Assembly (NCBI GenBank): GCA_039654915.1
Contig: CM077597.1
Coordinates: 31,160,001 to 31,224,000, forward strand
Direction of reading: 5' to 3'
Length of the DNA: 64,000 nt
From: Aquilaria yunnanensis
Taxonomy: Eukaryota > Streptophyta > Magnoliopsida > Malvales > Thymelaeaceae
Position 1 is the stretch's first letter, and the number at the start of each line of letters is the position of its first letter. Below the pieces are notes generated by a model that did not search any database, was not told where the DNA came from, and worked only from the letters and a program-made list of their open reading frames with translations. Below are positions 45,961 to 57,546 of this stretch, piece after piece. The translations under genes were made by a program, and so were the position numbers.

Positions 45961-46760
45961 TTTTGGACACACTTCTTATTATGGGCGTTGAGCAATGCTT
46001 GTGTTGCTTTGATTTTATCAAGGTTGACATTGATTCCTTTCCTGGAGACCCTATACCCGAGAAACTTTCCTACCTTTACCCCAAAAGTACATTTTTAGGG
46101 ATTCAACCTCATATTAAACTATTGCATCCTTTGAAAAGTGACATGCAAGTCATCAAATTGATGGTCTAATGTTATGCTATTGGTGATCATGTTGTCTACA
46201 TAGACTTCCATGTTCCATCCTTGTTGTTCAACAAATATTTTGTTCATGAGGTATTTGTAGATGGTTCCCACATTCTTCAAGCCAAAGGGCATTATTTAGC
46301 AACAATACGTGGCTTCTCTAGTGGTGAAAGCCATATTAACTTCATCTTCAGGATCTGTCTAAATCTAATGTGAATAAAGGCATCCATACAGGATATAATT
46401 TTGAATTTGGAAGTGCCATTGATTAGTTGATCAATGGCTAGCAATAGGTAAAGGTCTTTGGGACAAACATCGTTCAGGTTCGTATTATTGACATATATGC
46501 CATTCCTCACTCTCATTCTTTACAATAACCACATTTACTAACCATTTAAGGTATCATACTTCTTAACTAAATTTAGTTTCCAACAATTTTTGACTTCTTT
46601 TCTAACAAAATGTCTTCTCTCCAAGGCCATATTTCTCTTCTTTTGTTGAACTAGACAAGTAGAGCGATTAACTTGTAGTTTATGAGTGATAATCTTTGGG
46701 TCTATCCTTATCATATCACTAGGAGACCATGTAAACACATCCATGTTAACACCCAAGAAT
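45961..46760 (-). pseudogene. Tat 2 reverse transcriptase
   Basis: Minus strand 46516-46292 reads NDVCPKDLYLLLAIDQLING then IISCMDAF, matching Tat RT (ACPKDSYPLP ... MDAF), with the catalytic Asp of MDAF intact. Upstream 46756-46538 gives DVFTWSPSDMIRIDP, the linker before RT. Downstream about 46290-46190 gives CPLA-type and FGLKNVGT-like residues in other frames. Several stops. Confidence 0.75.
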
Positions 46761-47113
46761 TCAATGAATCATCTCTTTACCTCAGGAGGAAGGTCGTTGC
46801 CAATTTTCACTTTTTTGCCAAGGGCCAACTCCATTTCCTCTAAGTCCTTTGACAGGACATGCCAAGCTCTCCTAGCTCTCCTTTCTCCTCTTCAATTTTG
46901 GTAGTACTTGCTTAGTGCACCTTGGACCCTATAGGCTTTCCATATAGCTCTATCACACTGAGGCCTAGTCTACATACACAATTGTGTCTCCTATGGGTGT
47001 CACAAAAACCATCACTAGCAATTTAATATGAGATCTAATATGGAATTGTACCTATGCCAGCCTTCCAAGTATGGCATTATATGATGATGGCACATCTAAA
47101 ATCATGAATTCAG

Positions 47114-47533
47114 TTATGTGAGAGTTGCATAGGGTTTTCCCATCGTCCCAAATGCCCACCCATATGTGGGTCCCAAGACTAGTGCTAGCGAGGAACTTCT
47201 AACTCTAATTTTCTCCAGTAGATCAGCAAAAAGCATATTAAAGTTACTTCTTGTATTCAAGTAAACCCTTTCGACGTCAAAGTTGTTAATCGAGGAAGTA
47301 ATGACAATTGGGTCTATATAAGGGACCAGCATGTGTGACCCATCAAGTCTCATTAGCACATTACTAGCATCGGCTATCTCCAGCTGAGCAATCCCATGCT
47401 CCTGGCATTTATAAGCTATGGAAGGTTTCACTTTTGTAATCATATGAATAACCCATATCGAATATCCCAAGTTCCTATAATCGATTAGACACCTTCTTCT
47501 GCCGCCTACCTCTATCTCGATCATCCTTATCAT
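47114..47533 (-). pseudogene. Tat 2 aspartic protease
   Basis: Open 139 codons. Contains DPIVITSSINNFDVERVYLN then TRSNFNMLFADLL, aligning with the Tat protease pattern of D(A/P)-x-VI and VLVD-x-GSS-x-x-ILF. The active-site Asp has become Asn (YLN), so it is catalytically dead. Confidence 0.75.
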
Positions 47534-47539
47534 CCTTCC

Positions 47540-48930
47540 TCCAAGGCCTCTTTTCTTGCCTTTGATAGGGAGATATAACCTTACTCAAATATTCCTTCAA
47601 TTTTTCCAACCTGAATCATTTCTTCAAATAGTTGTTTCACCTACCAGTAATCCTCTGTATAGTGGCCTTTATCTCTATGGTCTCAGTGATACCTAGTCTG
47701 GTCTTTCTTATTTGTTGGACCCATCAGCCTTCATTTATAGGGCATACAAAATATTGGTATTGGTTTCCCTTAATGATGGTAGTACTAGATCCAATCGTAA
47801 TAGCTTGGCCCTCTACATCATTTCCTAAAGTAGATCCACCCTTTCTAAACTTTGGTTGTTCTTTTTGTCCTTTGAGAAATAAAGCTCTTTTACATGCATA
47901 CATCGAAAGGCCCGATTGAGGAATTCCTCTATACTTTTTGCTAAGTTTTTGTGTAGGTACCATGCCATCCTAGGGCCTTTCAATAGTCCCTGAGTTATGG
48001 CGACTAGGTGTAGTTAAGGGATAAGTCCTTTACTTGCACAACTTCAGCATTGAACCTCCATATGAAGTCCCTTAGGGACTTGTCCTGACCCTGCCGTATC
48101 TTCAATAGATGAACCATCATCTTGGGGGTCGGTTTGCTACCTAAAAAAAGTTGAAGGAGCCCCTGGGAGTGGTCCTTAAAAGAAAAAAAATGGTGGCCAT
48201 TGTTGGTCCCAAACTAGGAAGTAGCATCTCTTTGTAGATTTGAGCCGAACACTCAACACATGATTGCATCTGATGCCCTTTCAAGTCTCATAGAGGTAAT
48301 GTATTGTTATAGATGATTCATGCAGTCTGTGAGGCCATCATAGAGATCAATTTTAGGCACCCTAAATCTATCAGAAGTGGGAGCATTGTTGATCTCTTTT
48401 ATGAGTGGTTGGAGCGACAAGTACTCGATGTCGATGGTGGGGCCAGATCCTACTGTAAGGGGCTTCGGTACCCTCATATGTTGCTCCATTTGGTCCAGCC
48501 CCTATAAAATGGCACTTGTATCACTGCTAGCAAGCTCATCAAATCAGCCTTGTGACACTTGTCGTTCCCTTGTGGGGATTTGTAGTGGTGGATCTTGAGG
48601 TGGGACCCGTCATGGCTCATTAGGTGTTAGATGGCTTTTAGCAGCTTTTTCTTGTGCCCTCAGTAGGGCTCTCCGTATTTCTTGTGAAGTGATTACCTTC
48701 AACTACTCGAATAGCACATGTTAAAGGGCTTAGAACTGGTCATCGTTCAAGGGAGCAGGTCCTTTTCCCTTACGAGGGTCCCTCAATGGTATCTCTAGCT
48801 CATATCCTTCGATTGCTTAGACCGTCCCTTCATCTTGTGGTCTTATGGATCTTCCTTAGCAGTTATTTAAATCCTTACACTAGCTTTCATGCTTATTTCT
48901 CTACAAGTCTTAATCCATGCAGGACCTCCT
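47540..48930 (-). pseudogene. Tat 2 gag
   Basis: The Tat gag core starts FRVPKIDLYDGLTDCMNHL at about 48360-48310 and continues in broken frames to SLRDFIWRFNAEVVQVKDLS near 48070-48010. Many stops. Confidence 0.75.
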
Positions 48931-48943
48931 ACTGCTCACCATT

Positions 48944-48961
48944 TTCCCATAAACAATACCA
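48944..48961 (-). other. Tat 2 primer binding site, decayed tRNA-Asp type
   Basis: Minus strand TGGTATTGTTTATGGGAA sits three bases after the 5' LTR. It equals the Tat 1 site (TGGCGCCGTTTGTGGGAA) except for five changes, all C-to-T or G-to-A. Confidence 0.75.
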
Positions 48962-48964
48962 AAT

Positions 48965-49348
48965 TGATATAAAATGTAGAAATGTATGGACCAGGTAAGG
49001 CTGGCTTAGAAGCTTTAGAAACAGAGAACTGGAGGTCCTATAACCAAAGATAACATCAAAGTCCTAGGATAGTTTTATTGTGGGAAACTCTCTAACGATC
49101 ATGTCAATTTCTGATAAAAGCTGGTGATGGTAAGGTGCTGAGTGGGTTTTTTGGTACCTCAGGACTGTTGAGGGGTGTATTTTATAAAGTCATTGGGAAT
49201 CTGAAAAGATAGTTCCTGGATAAGGAATAACACTGTAATTTAGGAGTTCGGTTTCCATCTTCATCAGGTTTCCTCTTTAATCCATCTTGAGCTAAATCTC
49301 ATTATGGGCCTTCTCACTATGGGCCATATCCAAGCCTGTGTGGTGTCA
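48965..49348 (-). repeat. Tat 2 5' LTR
   Basis: 384 bp with plus-strand edges TGATATAAAATG and GTGTGGTGTCA. Followed by the CCTAC target duplication (49349-49353). Confidence 0.88.
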
Positions 49349-49436
49349 CCTACGATTTTTTCTGACCATTTATATTGTTGGAAAGGGTGATTTCCTATGA
49401 TTCTTTCCATCTTAAATACTCTATTCTCTTGTAGTG

Positions 49437-51263
49437 CAAGTCGATGACCAATGGGAGCACTCTAGACTAGACTGCAATGCCAGAAATGGAAGCAAGACCT
49501 ATTGTTTCTAATTTGAGCGACTACTTCCAAGTACTGCTTGCCCCTTTGTTCTGGCCCTTGCTAATCTCTCATATGTTATTGGTAATTACTTGCTTTATTT
49601 GTGATGTTGTGTGTCACGTGGCTTTTGTTTTTAACCCGGATTTGAGAGGATACACTTTGTTCACTTGTATATGATTAATTGATCTACTCTACATTGGCCC
49701 ACTTCAAAAAATAAAAAAGAAAAAGAAGAAGAAACTTTATGCTTCCTCTTCCCTCTCATCATGAAGTAGTTTCATGACCTTCAGGCATTGCACTGCTAAA
49801 CTTGTTCATTGTTTGTATACACAAACTAATAATTTTAGTTAATGTACCTAGTAGAATTTATTAATTTTTTTATTTGGCAGGATAAAAAATTACAGAACAA
49901 TAATTACCATTTGGCTATAAAATGTACTTAATTAATGATATAATGACACATAATTGATGATGTGCTTAATTAATATAAATAATATATTATGTGTTGCTTA
50001 AAAGTTATAGAATGCGTAGATTTCTTTCATATTGTGAGATTGAGTTTTTAAAATAAAAATGACATTAGCTAAAATATATTTGTACTAAAATTTGATACTT
50101 TTCTATTTGAACTAATTGAAAAATGAATAAGATAAAAAAAATAAACATTAACATAATTACAAGCATAAAATTAGTTTATAAACATGGAAATATATTATAG
50201 ATCTAGAAATTATTAATGAATTTATAAATATAAAATTTATTCAAAATGGAAAATATATTAGAAATATATTATATATTTGGGAAAAAGTGGATTGAAGGTG
50301 GCATGAGATAAATATTGACTTATGAAGGCTAATGCTTTCAGGATCCTCTCTTGGGTGCTGCGTTCCATGTTGGTTCATAGTATGTTTTGTATATGTGACT
50401 ATGGGTGCCTTGTCTAGCTCTGTAGGCTTTGGTCTAGTTTGTGGTTTTTAAAGTGTGCCATTCATGTTGTGTGGCTAGGTTTTGCTTGGCAGTCAATTTT
50501 CATGTATGCTTCGAGATTGGCCTTTCATGGCTAGACTTGTCTCTTCTTTGAAAGAAAATATATTGTGATTGATTTCCACATTTGAAAATTTATTGCTCAA
50601 TCAAGGCATTTGACCTACTAGCATGGAAGATAAATTGACAGATATGACTATTCAAAGGGGCAAACTAAAGGTTTTCTAAAATAAAAGGGGTTAAGTGTAT
50701 GTTAGGCTTAATGTCAAGGGGCATTTTGTAAGTTTCCCAAAACAAAATTACAATCGAATTGATAACCTAGCTCGACCCATCTGAATCCAAGTCTGAACTA
50801 ACTCGATTTGACTAGAAAAGCAACAATTGGAATTCAACAGCACCCAGCTTGACCTGAACCCAAAATTAATTTAAGCAAAACCTTAGAAAATATGAACCCC
50901 GAATTAGAAGAACTTGAAATAGCCCAGAGCTGAATAACCCAAACCTGAAATATCTTGATGTCTGAACCCAACAAAACATGACTATAACCCAAATAAACCT
51001 TATGGGTCAACCAAAATCTGACCCAAAACTAGAATAACATGAAAAGAAGCCACCCGAGACTAAAATGACCTGACCTGTATTAAACTTGACTATAAATAAA
51101 CCTGACCTAACTTAACCTGAACCAAAATACACTTAAGTTCAAATCAAGCCAAACCCAAATAACCTGACTTGAACCTAATCTGTGCTCAAATTTATGACAA
51201 CACAATTAAATCTAAACCAAATGATCTAACCTAGACTTGACCCAAACCTCCCAATTAGCATCT
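49437..51263. other. AT-rich spacer between CACTA end and Gypsy 3
   Basis: No gene supported. A 65-codon open frame at 49477-49674 has hydrophobic stretches but no recognisable family. 50750-51250 holds a degenerate GACC-type repeat (separate entry). Confidence 0.5.
50750..51250. repeat. Degenerate tandem motif, TGACCYRAACC type
   Basis: Variants of ACCTGA, GAACCC and AACCYRA recur every 6-20 bases across about 500 bases, for example TTGACCTGAACCC, CTGAACCCAAC, TGACCCAAAACT and ACCTGACTTGAACC. The motif is strongly strand-asymmetric (few Gs outside it). It looks like a decayed simple repeat of the GGGTCRGGTT class seen in plant genomes. Confidence 0.6.
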
Positions 51264-52086
51264 TGATGAGAACCTTTCAAGTATGGCAAATGACCCTCTA
51301 TGGATCTCACATGGACCTACAACAAGGAATAGGAATAAGGAGCATGGAGAGGCATTGCATGAGCTTGTTATGAAACATTTCAAGCTTGGAAAAGCTGGAA
51401 GCATCAATGAACACCTTGGGGCACCATTTCAATCCTTAAGGACACAAAAAACACCATAGTGCACATTATTGGAGCATAAAGGTCTACATGCACCGTTCGG
51501 GCACACATACACCTATGGTGCAAACACGTGGAGCACATGTGTACCTTAGGACATGACCATGGTTCAAAGTGCGCTAGAGTTAGCCCACACGCTCTTGGCC
51601 TCATTGGTGTACCCGAGCCACCTTAGGTGTTCCTGAGTGAGCTCACATGAGCTATAACATTAAGTAGCCTAGCTTACTAGACCTTTTAGTTTCCATATTT
51701 GGTAACTCAAGTGTAAGCTAGTGCGAACATGTACATTATCCCTTATTTTTATTATACGCCCAAACCTAGCCATATTATTTAGCGTTATGAGTGTTTTAAG
51801 AGTATTATAGTTGATTTAGGAGTGCTAGCCTTTCAAGGGCTTTGTTTTTTTTTTATTTTTATAACAATTAAACTACATGGCCTATAATCAGCATTAAAAA
51901 GGCCAAAACTTGCTTGTATCATTTAGATTTTCAAAATTCAATACAAATGCTGCAGATTTGAATCAACTTAACTAGGTGCTCAAAGAACTGTGTAATCTTT
52001 GTGGATCAAGTCTTCCAAATTCATTTTTTCTTCTTGATTCTTAGAGCTTGAAGTATTCTTGGTATGTTTTCTTATGTGATTTGTCA
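51264..52086 (+). repeat. Gypsy 3 5' LTR
   Basis: Begins TGATGAGAACCTTTCAAGTA, matching TGATGATAGCCCTTTAAGTA at 57547. Both copies share GATCTCACATGGAC and GCATGAGCTTGT-like stretches. The end at 52086 (TTTGTCA) is set by the primer site just after it, so it is approximate. Confidence 0.75.
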
Positions 52087-52091
52087 ATAAG

Positions 52092-52104
52092 TGGGATCAA
52101 AGCC
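52092..52104 (+). other. Gypsy 3 primer binding site
   Basis: TGGGATCAAAGCC matches the initiator tRNA-Met primer site TGGTATCAGAGCC at 11 of 13 positions. Confidence 0.65.
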
Positions 52105-53281
52105 ACAAGTTCCAACAAAGGACAAATCCCAACTCTTTCATTCAATTCTTATTATTTTCATTATTGTTTTTTTTTCAATTAGGTTTTTTCTGTTACAAGT
52201 CCTTTCTTGTGTATTTTAGGTATACATCTTTCAATTCCAACCTTTTGTTTGAATTTTAAAATATAAAATAAAAAATAACTCGTTGGTACCGTTTGCATCC
52301 AAACCATGCATCTTTTGCATCCGTGCATCCAAATTCGTGTTCTTCCAATTTTTCCTTCAAATTTCTTTAGTTATTTTCCTTTTTCTTGATGCTTTTCACC
52401 ATATATAATCTATTTCCTTGTGTTCTAGCCCCTTCCAAGTTGTTTCCTGCCTTGGACACTTGTTTGCATCAAGTTCAACATCAATTTGGATTCCTAGTGT
52501 TCTTCATGTCCAACCTTGTTGTTTCTTCATTCTTTTTGTCCAAACCACTATGTTTCCTTCCAATTTTGTTTATTATATTCAATATCCTTTGTACCTAATC
52601 CATTCCATTCAGTCTTTTATTATTTCAAGCCAAAGTGTGCAAAAATCATGAGATAAGCACGATATGCAAGCAAAAGTGGTTTGATTTCATAAATTCATCC
52701 CAGAGTGCTAGAACCTATCTATTTCAAGTTGTGTTTGATTCCTGCATCCAAAAACAAGAAAAACTCAAAAGGGTCTTGAAAATTAGGTTGTTTTAAGTCA
52801 TGTTGACTCCTGCATCCAAAAACAAGAAAAATTCAAAAGGGGTTAGAAAATCAAGTTGTTACAATCCAATAGAATTTGCCCCAAATTATGCAAGAACTAG
52901 GATTTTTTAAATTTTGCAACAATTAATCAATTCTTTTTCTTTCTTTTTCAGCAAGAAACTCTCTTGGAAGCCTACTAAGAAAACATTAAAGAAAAAATAT
53001 TTATTCTAGAAAATACTACATTCTTACACAAGTTTTCTTGATTTGCATCCAGAATAGTTTGGTTTTGCAATTCTTTTGCCTTAACCCTAATTCTTGAAAT
53101 CTTTAATTGCTGGAATTCCTTGAGTCTAGTGTTTTCCTTGGTTTTCGTCTTAAAAAATTACTTGGTTTTCAAAGATCTTGCAATTTTTGAATGCTTTGAG
53201 TCTAGTTTGCTTAGAACTTATAAGACCAACTTTTCTTAGCAATTGCCACCGATAAAATTGAGTGTAAGTGACATTTTTTAA
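52105..53281 (+). other. Gypsy 3 leader
   Basis: Untranslated leader between primer site and gag; T-rich, with a two-copy tandem repeat at 52729-52860. Confidence 0.6.
52729..52860 (+). repeat. Two-copy tandem repeat in the Gypsy 3 leader
   Basis: CCTGCATCCAAAAACAAGAA starts at 52741 and again at 52809 (period 68). Surrounding sequence (GTTGT-TTGA before, TCAAAAGGG after) is also repeated. Confidence 0.85.
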
Positions 53282-54120
53282 GTGAAGCATGTGAGGGAGT
53301 GTTTTGTGAGGTTCCTTGACTTTAGAAAATCAAACATGGCTGATGGGACATATAACATTGTTACAAATAAGTTGGAGAAAGAAGAATTCCATTCAGTGAT
53401 GAACAAGTTGATGGATAGAATGAATAACCTAAAGCTTCAAATGAGGGAGTTTAGTTCTCAAAAGAAGGCATCGTCATCCATGAAAAAGAGGAGTAATCAT
53501 ATCTTTTGAAAGAAAAAAGGGACAAAGTTTAAGGACTCAAATTAGAAAGAAGAAGCTTGGAGTGCACATAGGCAACCAAGGATGGTTGCCTAGAGAAGAT
53601 GACAATATGAACTCCATCAAGCTCAACATCCTACCATTTCAAGGGAAAAAGTGATCTAGATGCATATTGGGAGTAGCAGCAAAAAATTGAGATGGTGTTT
53701 GATTGCCACAACTACTCAAAGGAAAAGAAGGTAAAATTAGCCACAGTTGAGTTTACTAATTATGCTTTTGTATGGTGAAGATGGTTCATTATATGGACAT
53801 GATTAACTTTCTACATCAAGCTGACAATGCTGAAAGAATCATATAAAGAACAAGGGTAGCACATTCCATACAAAGAGTAGCATCCAATTTGAGAGCTAAT
53901 TTCTCTAAGGATCCAAGTAGAAAAACTCCAAGAGCTCAGCCAATATCTCTTCAAAAGTACCTGTGGCCACTTCTCACAAAAAAGGTATCCCTATGCCTCA
54001 ACATCAATAAAGAACTAAGGAGTTTGTATGTTATAAGCGCAGGGGTAAAGGACATTTGGCTCAAGATTGCAAATTTTTGTACATTGATGATGGATAAGTG
54101 TTGAGACCAAGGATAAGGAA
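53282..54120 (+). pseudogene. Gypsy 3 gag
   Basis: An N-terminal frame from 53282 (75 codons) ends in a stop. Then in other frames SDLDAYWEWQQKIEMVFDCH and NYSKEKKVKLATVEFTNYAF (53650-53770) match the plant chromovirus capsid core. A zinc knuckle is visible near 54020-54075 (CYKRRGKGHLAQDC), whose second cysteine has become Arg. Several stops. Confidence 0.8.
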
Positions 54121-54141
54121 AGGTTTGATGAGGAGGCTGAG

Positions 54142-54680
54142 ATGTCACCCTTGGAGACAGACCATGTAGCATTAAGGGTTGAAGAAGGATCCTATAGTCT
54201 TGTTGAAATGAAGGCTTTAAGTGTGCAAGCTACAAAGGAAGAGGACCAAAGAGAATGCATATTCCACACAAGGTGTTGTGTGAATGACAAGTTGTGTAGG
54301 ATGATCATTGATGTAGGAAGTTACACAAATGTGGGTTGGAACACCCTCATGGAAAAGTTGGAACTATTTATTCATAAACACCCTTAGCCTTACAAGTTGC
54401 AATGGCTCAATGATGATGGTGAGATTTGGGTACAAAGGCAAGTGTTCATTCTTTTTAAGATTGATTCGTATCAAGATAAGGTGTTATGTGATGTGGTTTT
54501 TATCCAAGCTCGTCACATTTTACTTGGGAGGCCATGGCAATTTGATAAAGAGGCAACACATGATGGTTACAGGAACATACACATTCACGCACAAAGAAAC
54601 ATTGGTTACAATCTTGCCACTATCACCACAACAAGTCTTGGAGGATCAATATCAAATTCAATGTAAGGATGAGAGAAAAT
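54142..54680 (+). pseudogene. Gypsy 3 aspartic protease
   Basis: FHTRCCVNDKLCRMIIDVGSYTNV (shown in part) carries the active-site region IIDVGSYTN. After a frame change near 54390 the conserved flap and end follow: LQWLNDDGEIWVQRQV-like, VLCDVVFIQARHILLGRPWQ and THDGYRN. Confidence 0.8.
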
Positions 54681-54949
54681 TAAAAAATAGGCAAGATAAG
54701 GGCCTAAGTAGCATGAAAAAAGATAGGAAAGTTGAAAGAACAACCTAGAAACATAGTGAAAAGAATGGACTTGAGAGAAAAGTGACAGTTGAGAGTTCCC
54801 AAGGTAAAAATAAAGAGGGGCAACTTGAGAAAGGAAAAGAGTGTTGTTTTGCAAAAATGAAAGATGTGAGGTAAGCCCTAAAAGCACAAAGATCAGTGCT
54901 TCTTTTTCTTTACAAAGAATCTTATCTTGCTATACATGAAATAACTTCT

Positions 54950-56260
54950 CTTCCAACTGTTGTTTTCCCTTTGTTACAGGAGTTTGAAGATGTTTTCCCT
55001 AAGGAACCAAGAGGATTACATCCTATCCAAGGCATAGAGCATTAAATTGACTTGGTATTTGGAGTAATTATTTCAAATATGCCTGCATATAGGTCTAACC
55101 CTAAAGAGACTAAGAAATTCAAAGGCAAATGGAGGATTTGTTGGCAAAGGGCTATGTGAGAGAAAACATGAGTCCATGTGTCTTACCTATGCTTTTGGGG
55201 CCAAAAACAGATGGAACATGGCACATGTGCATAGATTGAAGGCCCCGTGAACAAAATCACTATAAAGTATATACATCTCATTCCTAGACTTGATGATATG
55301 CATGATAAATTGCATGATTTTACAACATTTTCAAACATTGATTTAAAGAATGGATATCATCAAATTAGAATAAAGAAAAAGGATGAGTGGAAAATAACTT
55401 TTAAAACTAAATTTGGTCTCTATGAGTGGTTGGCACAGCCATTTGGTTTGACTAACGCACCTAGCACTTTTATACAATTTATAACCCATGTTTTGCATGA
55501 TGACATAGGCAAGTTTGTTGTTTTTCATTTTGATTATATCTTGGCTTACTACAAATGCCTTAAAAGACTTGTGGGACATCTAAAGTAAGTGCTTGGTACA
55601 TTAAAGGAGAAAAATTTGTATGCTAATCTTAAGAAGTGCTCTTTTGTACTAACAAGGTTGTTTTCCTTGGTTATGTGGTGAGTTTTGAAGGAGTTGAAGT
55701 TGATGAGGAAAAAGGTTAGAGCTATTAAAGAATGGCCAATTCCTACTTCTGTTTCTAAGGTAAGATGATTTCATAGGTTGGCTAGTTTCTAGAAGAGGTT
55801 TGTTAGAAATTTTTTTCCCATTGCAGCACCTCTTACAAAGATTGTTAAAAAGAATGTTGGTTTTAAGAGAAGGCAAAAGATGATGCATTTTGAATATTAA
55901 AGGATGAGTTATGTAATGCACCACTTTTATCTCCTTCTAATTTTACTAAATCCTTTGAATTGTGATGCTTTAGAAATAGGTATTGAAGTTGACTTGATGA
56001 AGAAGGTCACCCAATTACTTATTTTAGTGAGAAACTTAATGGTGCTGCCATAAAGTATCCAACATATGACAAAGAGATGTACACACTTGTGAGAGCTTTG
56101 GAGACTTGGCAACACTATTTGTGGCCTAAAGAGTTTGTGATTCACACTAATTATCAAGCTTATAAGCATCTTAAGGGCCAAGGTATGTTGAATAAGAGGC
56201 ATACAAGATAGGTTGAATTTATAGAATCCTTCTGATATGTCATCAAATACAACAAAGGTA
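54950..56260 (+). pseudogene. Gypsy 3 reverse transcriptase and RNase H
   Basis: Linker EFEDVFPKEPRGLHPIQGIE at about 54980-55040. RT core at 55247-55588: LHDFTTFSNIDLKNGYHQIR, QPFGLTNAPSTFIQFITHV and a catalytic loop reading HFDYILAY, where the second Asp of the DD pair is Tyr. RNase H pieces follow in broken frames: VEVDEE-like linker near 55690, [18 protein letters not shown] near 56060-56110 and KYNKGKKVVDALSKSHAL-like end near 56245. Confidence 0.8.
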
Positions 56261-56261
56261 A

Positions 56262-57530
56262 GAAGTGGTTGATGCACTTTCAAAGAGTCATGCCTTACCT
56301 TCTACTTTTGAAGCTAAAATTCTTGGATTTCAGCATTTGAGGGAATTGTATGCTCGTGATTTTGACTTTGCAGAGATCTATTCTGAATGTGCCAAAAATA
56401 CATTTGGTAAGTTTTATCAAGTAGATGGATTTTTGTTTAGAGAAAACAGATCATGAGTACCTCAAACATCTTTGAAGGAGTTGCTCATAAAGGAAGCACA
56501 GTATGGCGAGTTGATGGGGAATTTTGGTGCACCTAAGACATTCCAAATGTCAAAGAAACACTTTTATTGGCCTCACATGGAAAGAGATACGAAGAGGGTT
56601 TTTGATCAATGCATTAGATGCAAGAAGGAAAAATCTATACAAACAACTCACAGTTTGCATACTCCATTACCAATACCATCACATCCTTAGATTGATATTT
56701 CTATAGATTTCGTATAGGGCTTCCAAATACCAAAAGAAGGCTACATTCTGTCTTCATTATTGTGGATAGATTTTCAAAGGTGGAGCCTTTCATTGCATGC
56801 CACAAGAGAGATGATGCAATAAACATTGCCAAATTGTTCATTAGAGAAGTTGTATGCCTTAATGGAATGCCTAAAATAATTGTGTCTAATAGATATTCCA
56901 AGTTCTTACGCCATTTTTGGAGGACATTATGGGAAAATCTTGGCACAAAGCTTATGTTTTCAAGTTCATGCCACCCATAAACTAATGGACAAATTGAGGT
57001 AACAAATAGAACTCTAGGTTCTTTAGTTAGAGCTATCATTGGAAAGAACTTGAAATCATTGGAAGAATGCCTACCACACGTAAGATTTGCATATAATAGG
57101 ACTGTACATTGCACTGCAAGTTATTCACCTTTTGAAATTATGTATGGCTTTAATCCATTGACTCCTTTAGATCGTTTACCATTACCTACTAATGAGCTTT
57201 CAAGTATAGATGGTGAAAGAAAGATTTGGTTAAGAAGCTTTATGAGAAGATAAAGGTTCAAATTGAAAAAAAGAGCCAACAGTATGCCAACGCATCTAAT
57301 AAAAGGCATAAAAGAGTATCCTTTGTTAGCTTAGAGATTAAGTGTGGGTACATATGAGAAAGGAAAGGTTTCCAGCACAAATGAGGACAAAGTTGCACCC
57401 AATAGGGGATGGCCCATTTCAAGTTGCGAAGAAAATTAGTGGCAATGTCTGCCAACTTGATTTGTGAGATGAATATAATGTGAGTGCTACATTTAATGTG
57501 GATGATCTTTCTTTCTTTGACCATGCAAAT
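56262..57530 (+). pseudogene. Gypsy 3 integrase
   Basis: Zinc domain: HFYWPHMERDTKRVFDQCIRC with CKKEK (about 56555-56640). Core: DISIDFV (56690), IVDRFSKVEPF-like, GMPKIIVSNRYSKFL (56865-56910; the usual SDRD Asp is Asn), NGQIEVTNRTLGSLVRAI (56980-57040; Glu intact) and FAYNRTVHCTASYSPFEIMY. C-terminal: RFPAQMRTKLHP and NVSATFNVDDLSFFD (57370-57520). Stops at about 56455, 56690, 56980 and 57253. Confidence 0.85.
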
Positions 57531-57546
57531 TTAAGGAGGGGAAAGT
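57531..57546 (+). other. Gypsy 3 polypurine tract
   Basis: TTAAGGAGGGGAAAGT lies directly before the 3' LTR start TGATGATAGCC. Confidence 0.85.

Larger units (their letters stand above)
28621..49348 (-). mobile_element. Tat-lineage Ty3/Gypsy retrotransposon (Tat 2), minus strand
   Basis: Two 384-bp LTRs (28621-29004 and 48965-49348) and the perfect target duplication CCTAC (28616-28620 and 49349-49353) define it. Reading minus: primer site 48961-48944, gag, protease, RT, RNase H, aRNH, integrase (to 44158), then an opposite-strand gene and the 3' LTR. A Tekay-like element (30048-41834) is inserted in the antisense gene. Without it the element is about 8.9 kb. It is much more decayed than Tat 1, which suggests an older insertion. 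Confidence 0.9.
25232..49436 (+). mobile_element. CACTA transposon with transposase-like gene, interrupted by nested insertions
   Basis: Host of the whole nest. It holds a multi-exon transposase-like gene (26428-28190), subterminal repeats (28380-28615) and, after the Tat 2 insertion, its last 83 bases to the terminus CTCTTGTAGTG at 49426-49436. The split sequence joins at the CCTAC duplication (28616-28620 and 49349-49353). No left CACTA end was found; 25232 is the boundary with the preceding fragment, so the 5' limit is uncertain. Confidence 0.65.

Noticed and set aside
49477..49674. 65-codon open frame with hydrophobic stretches after the CACTA terminus
   Set aside because: Could be part of a host exon, but no family, splice or neighbouring coding evidence supports it.
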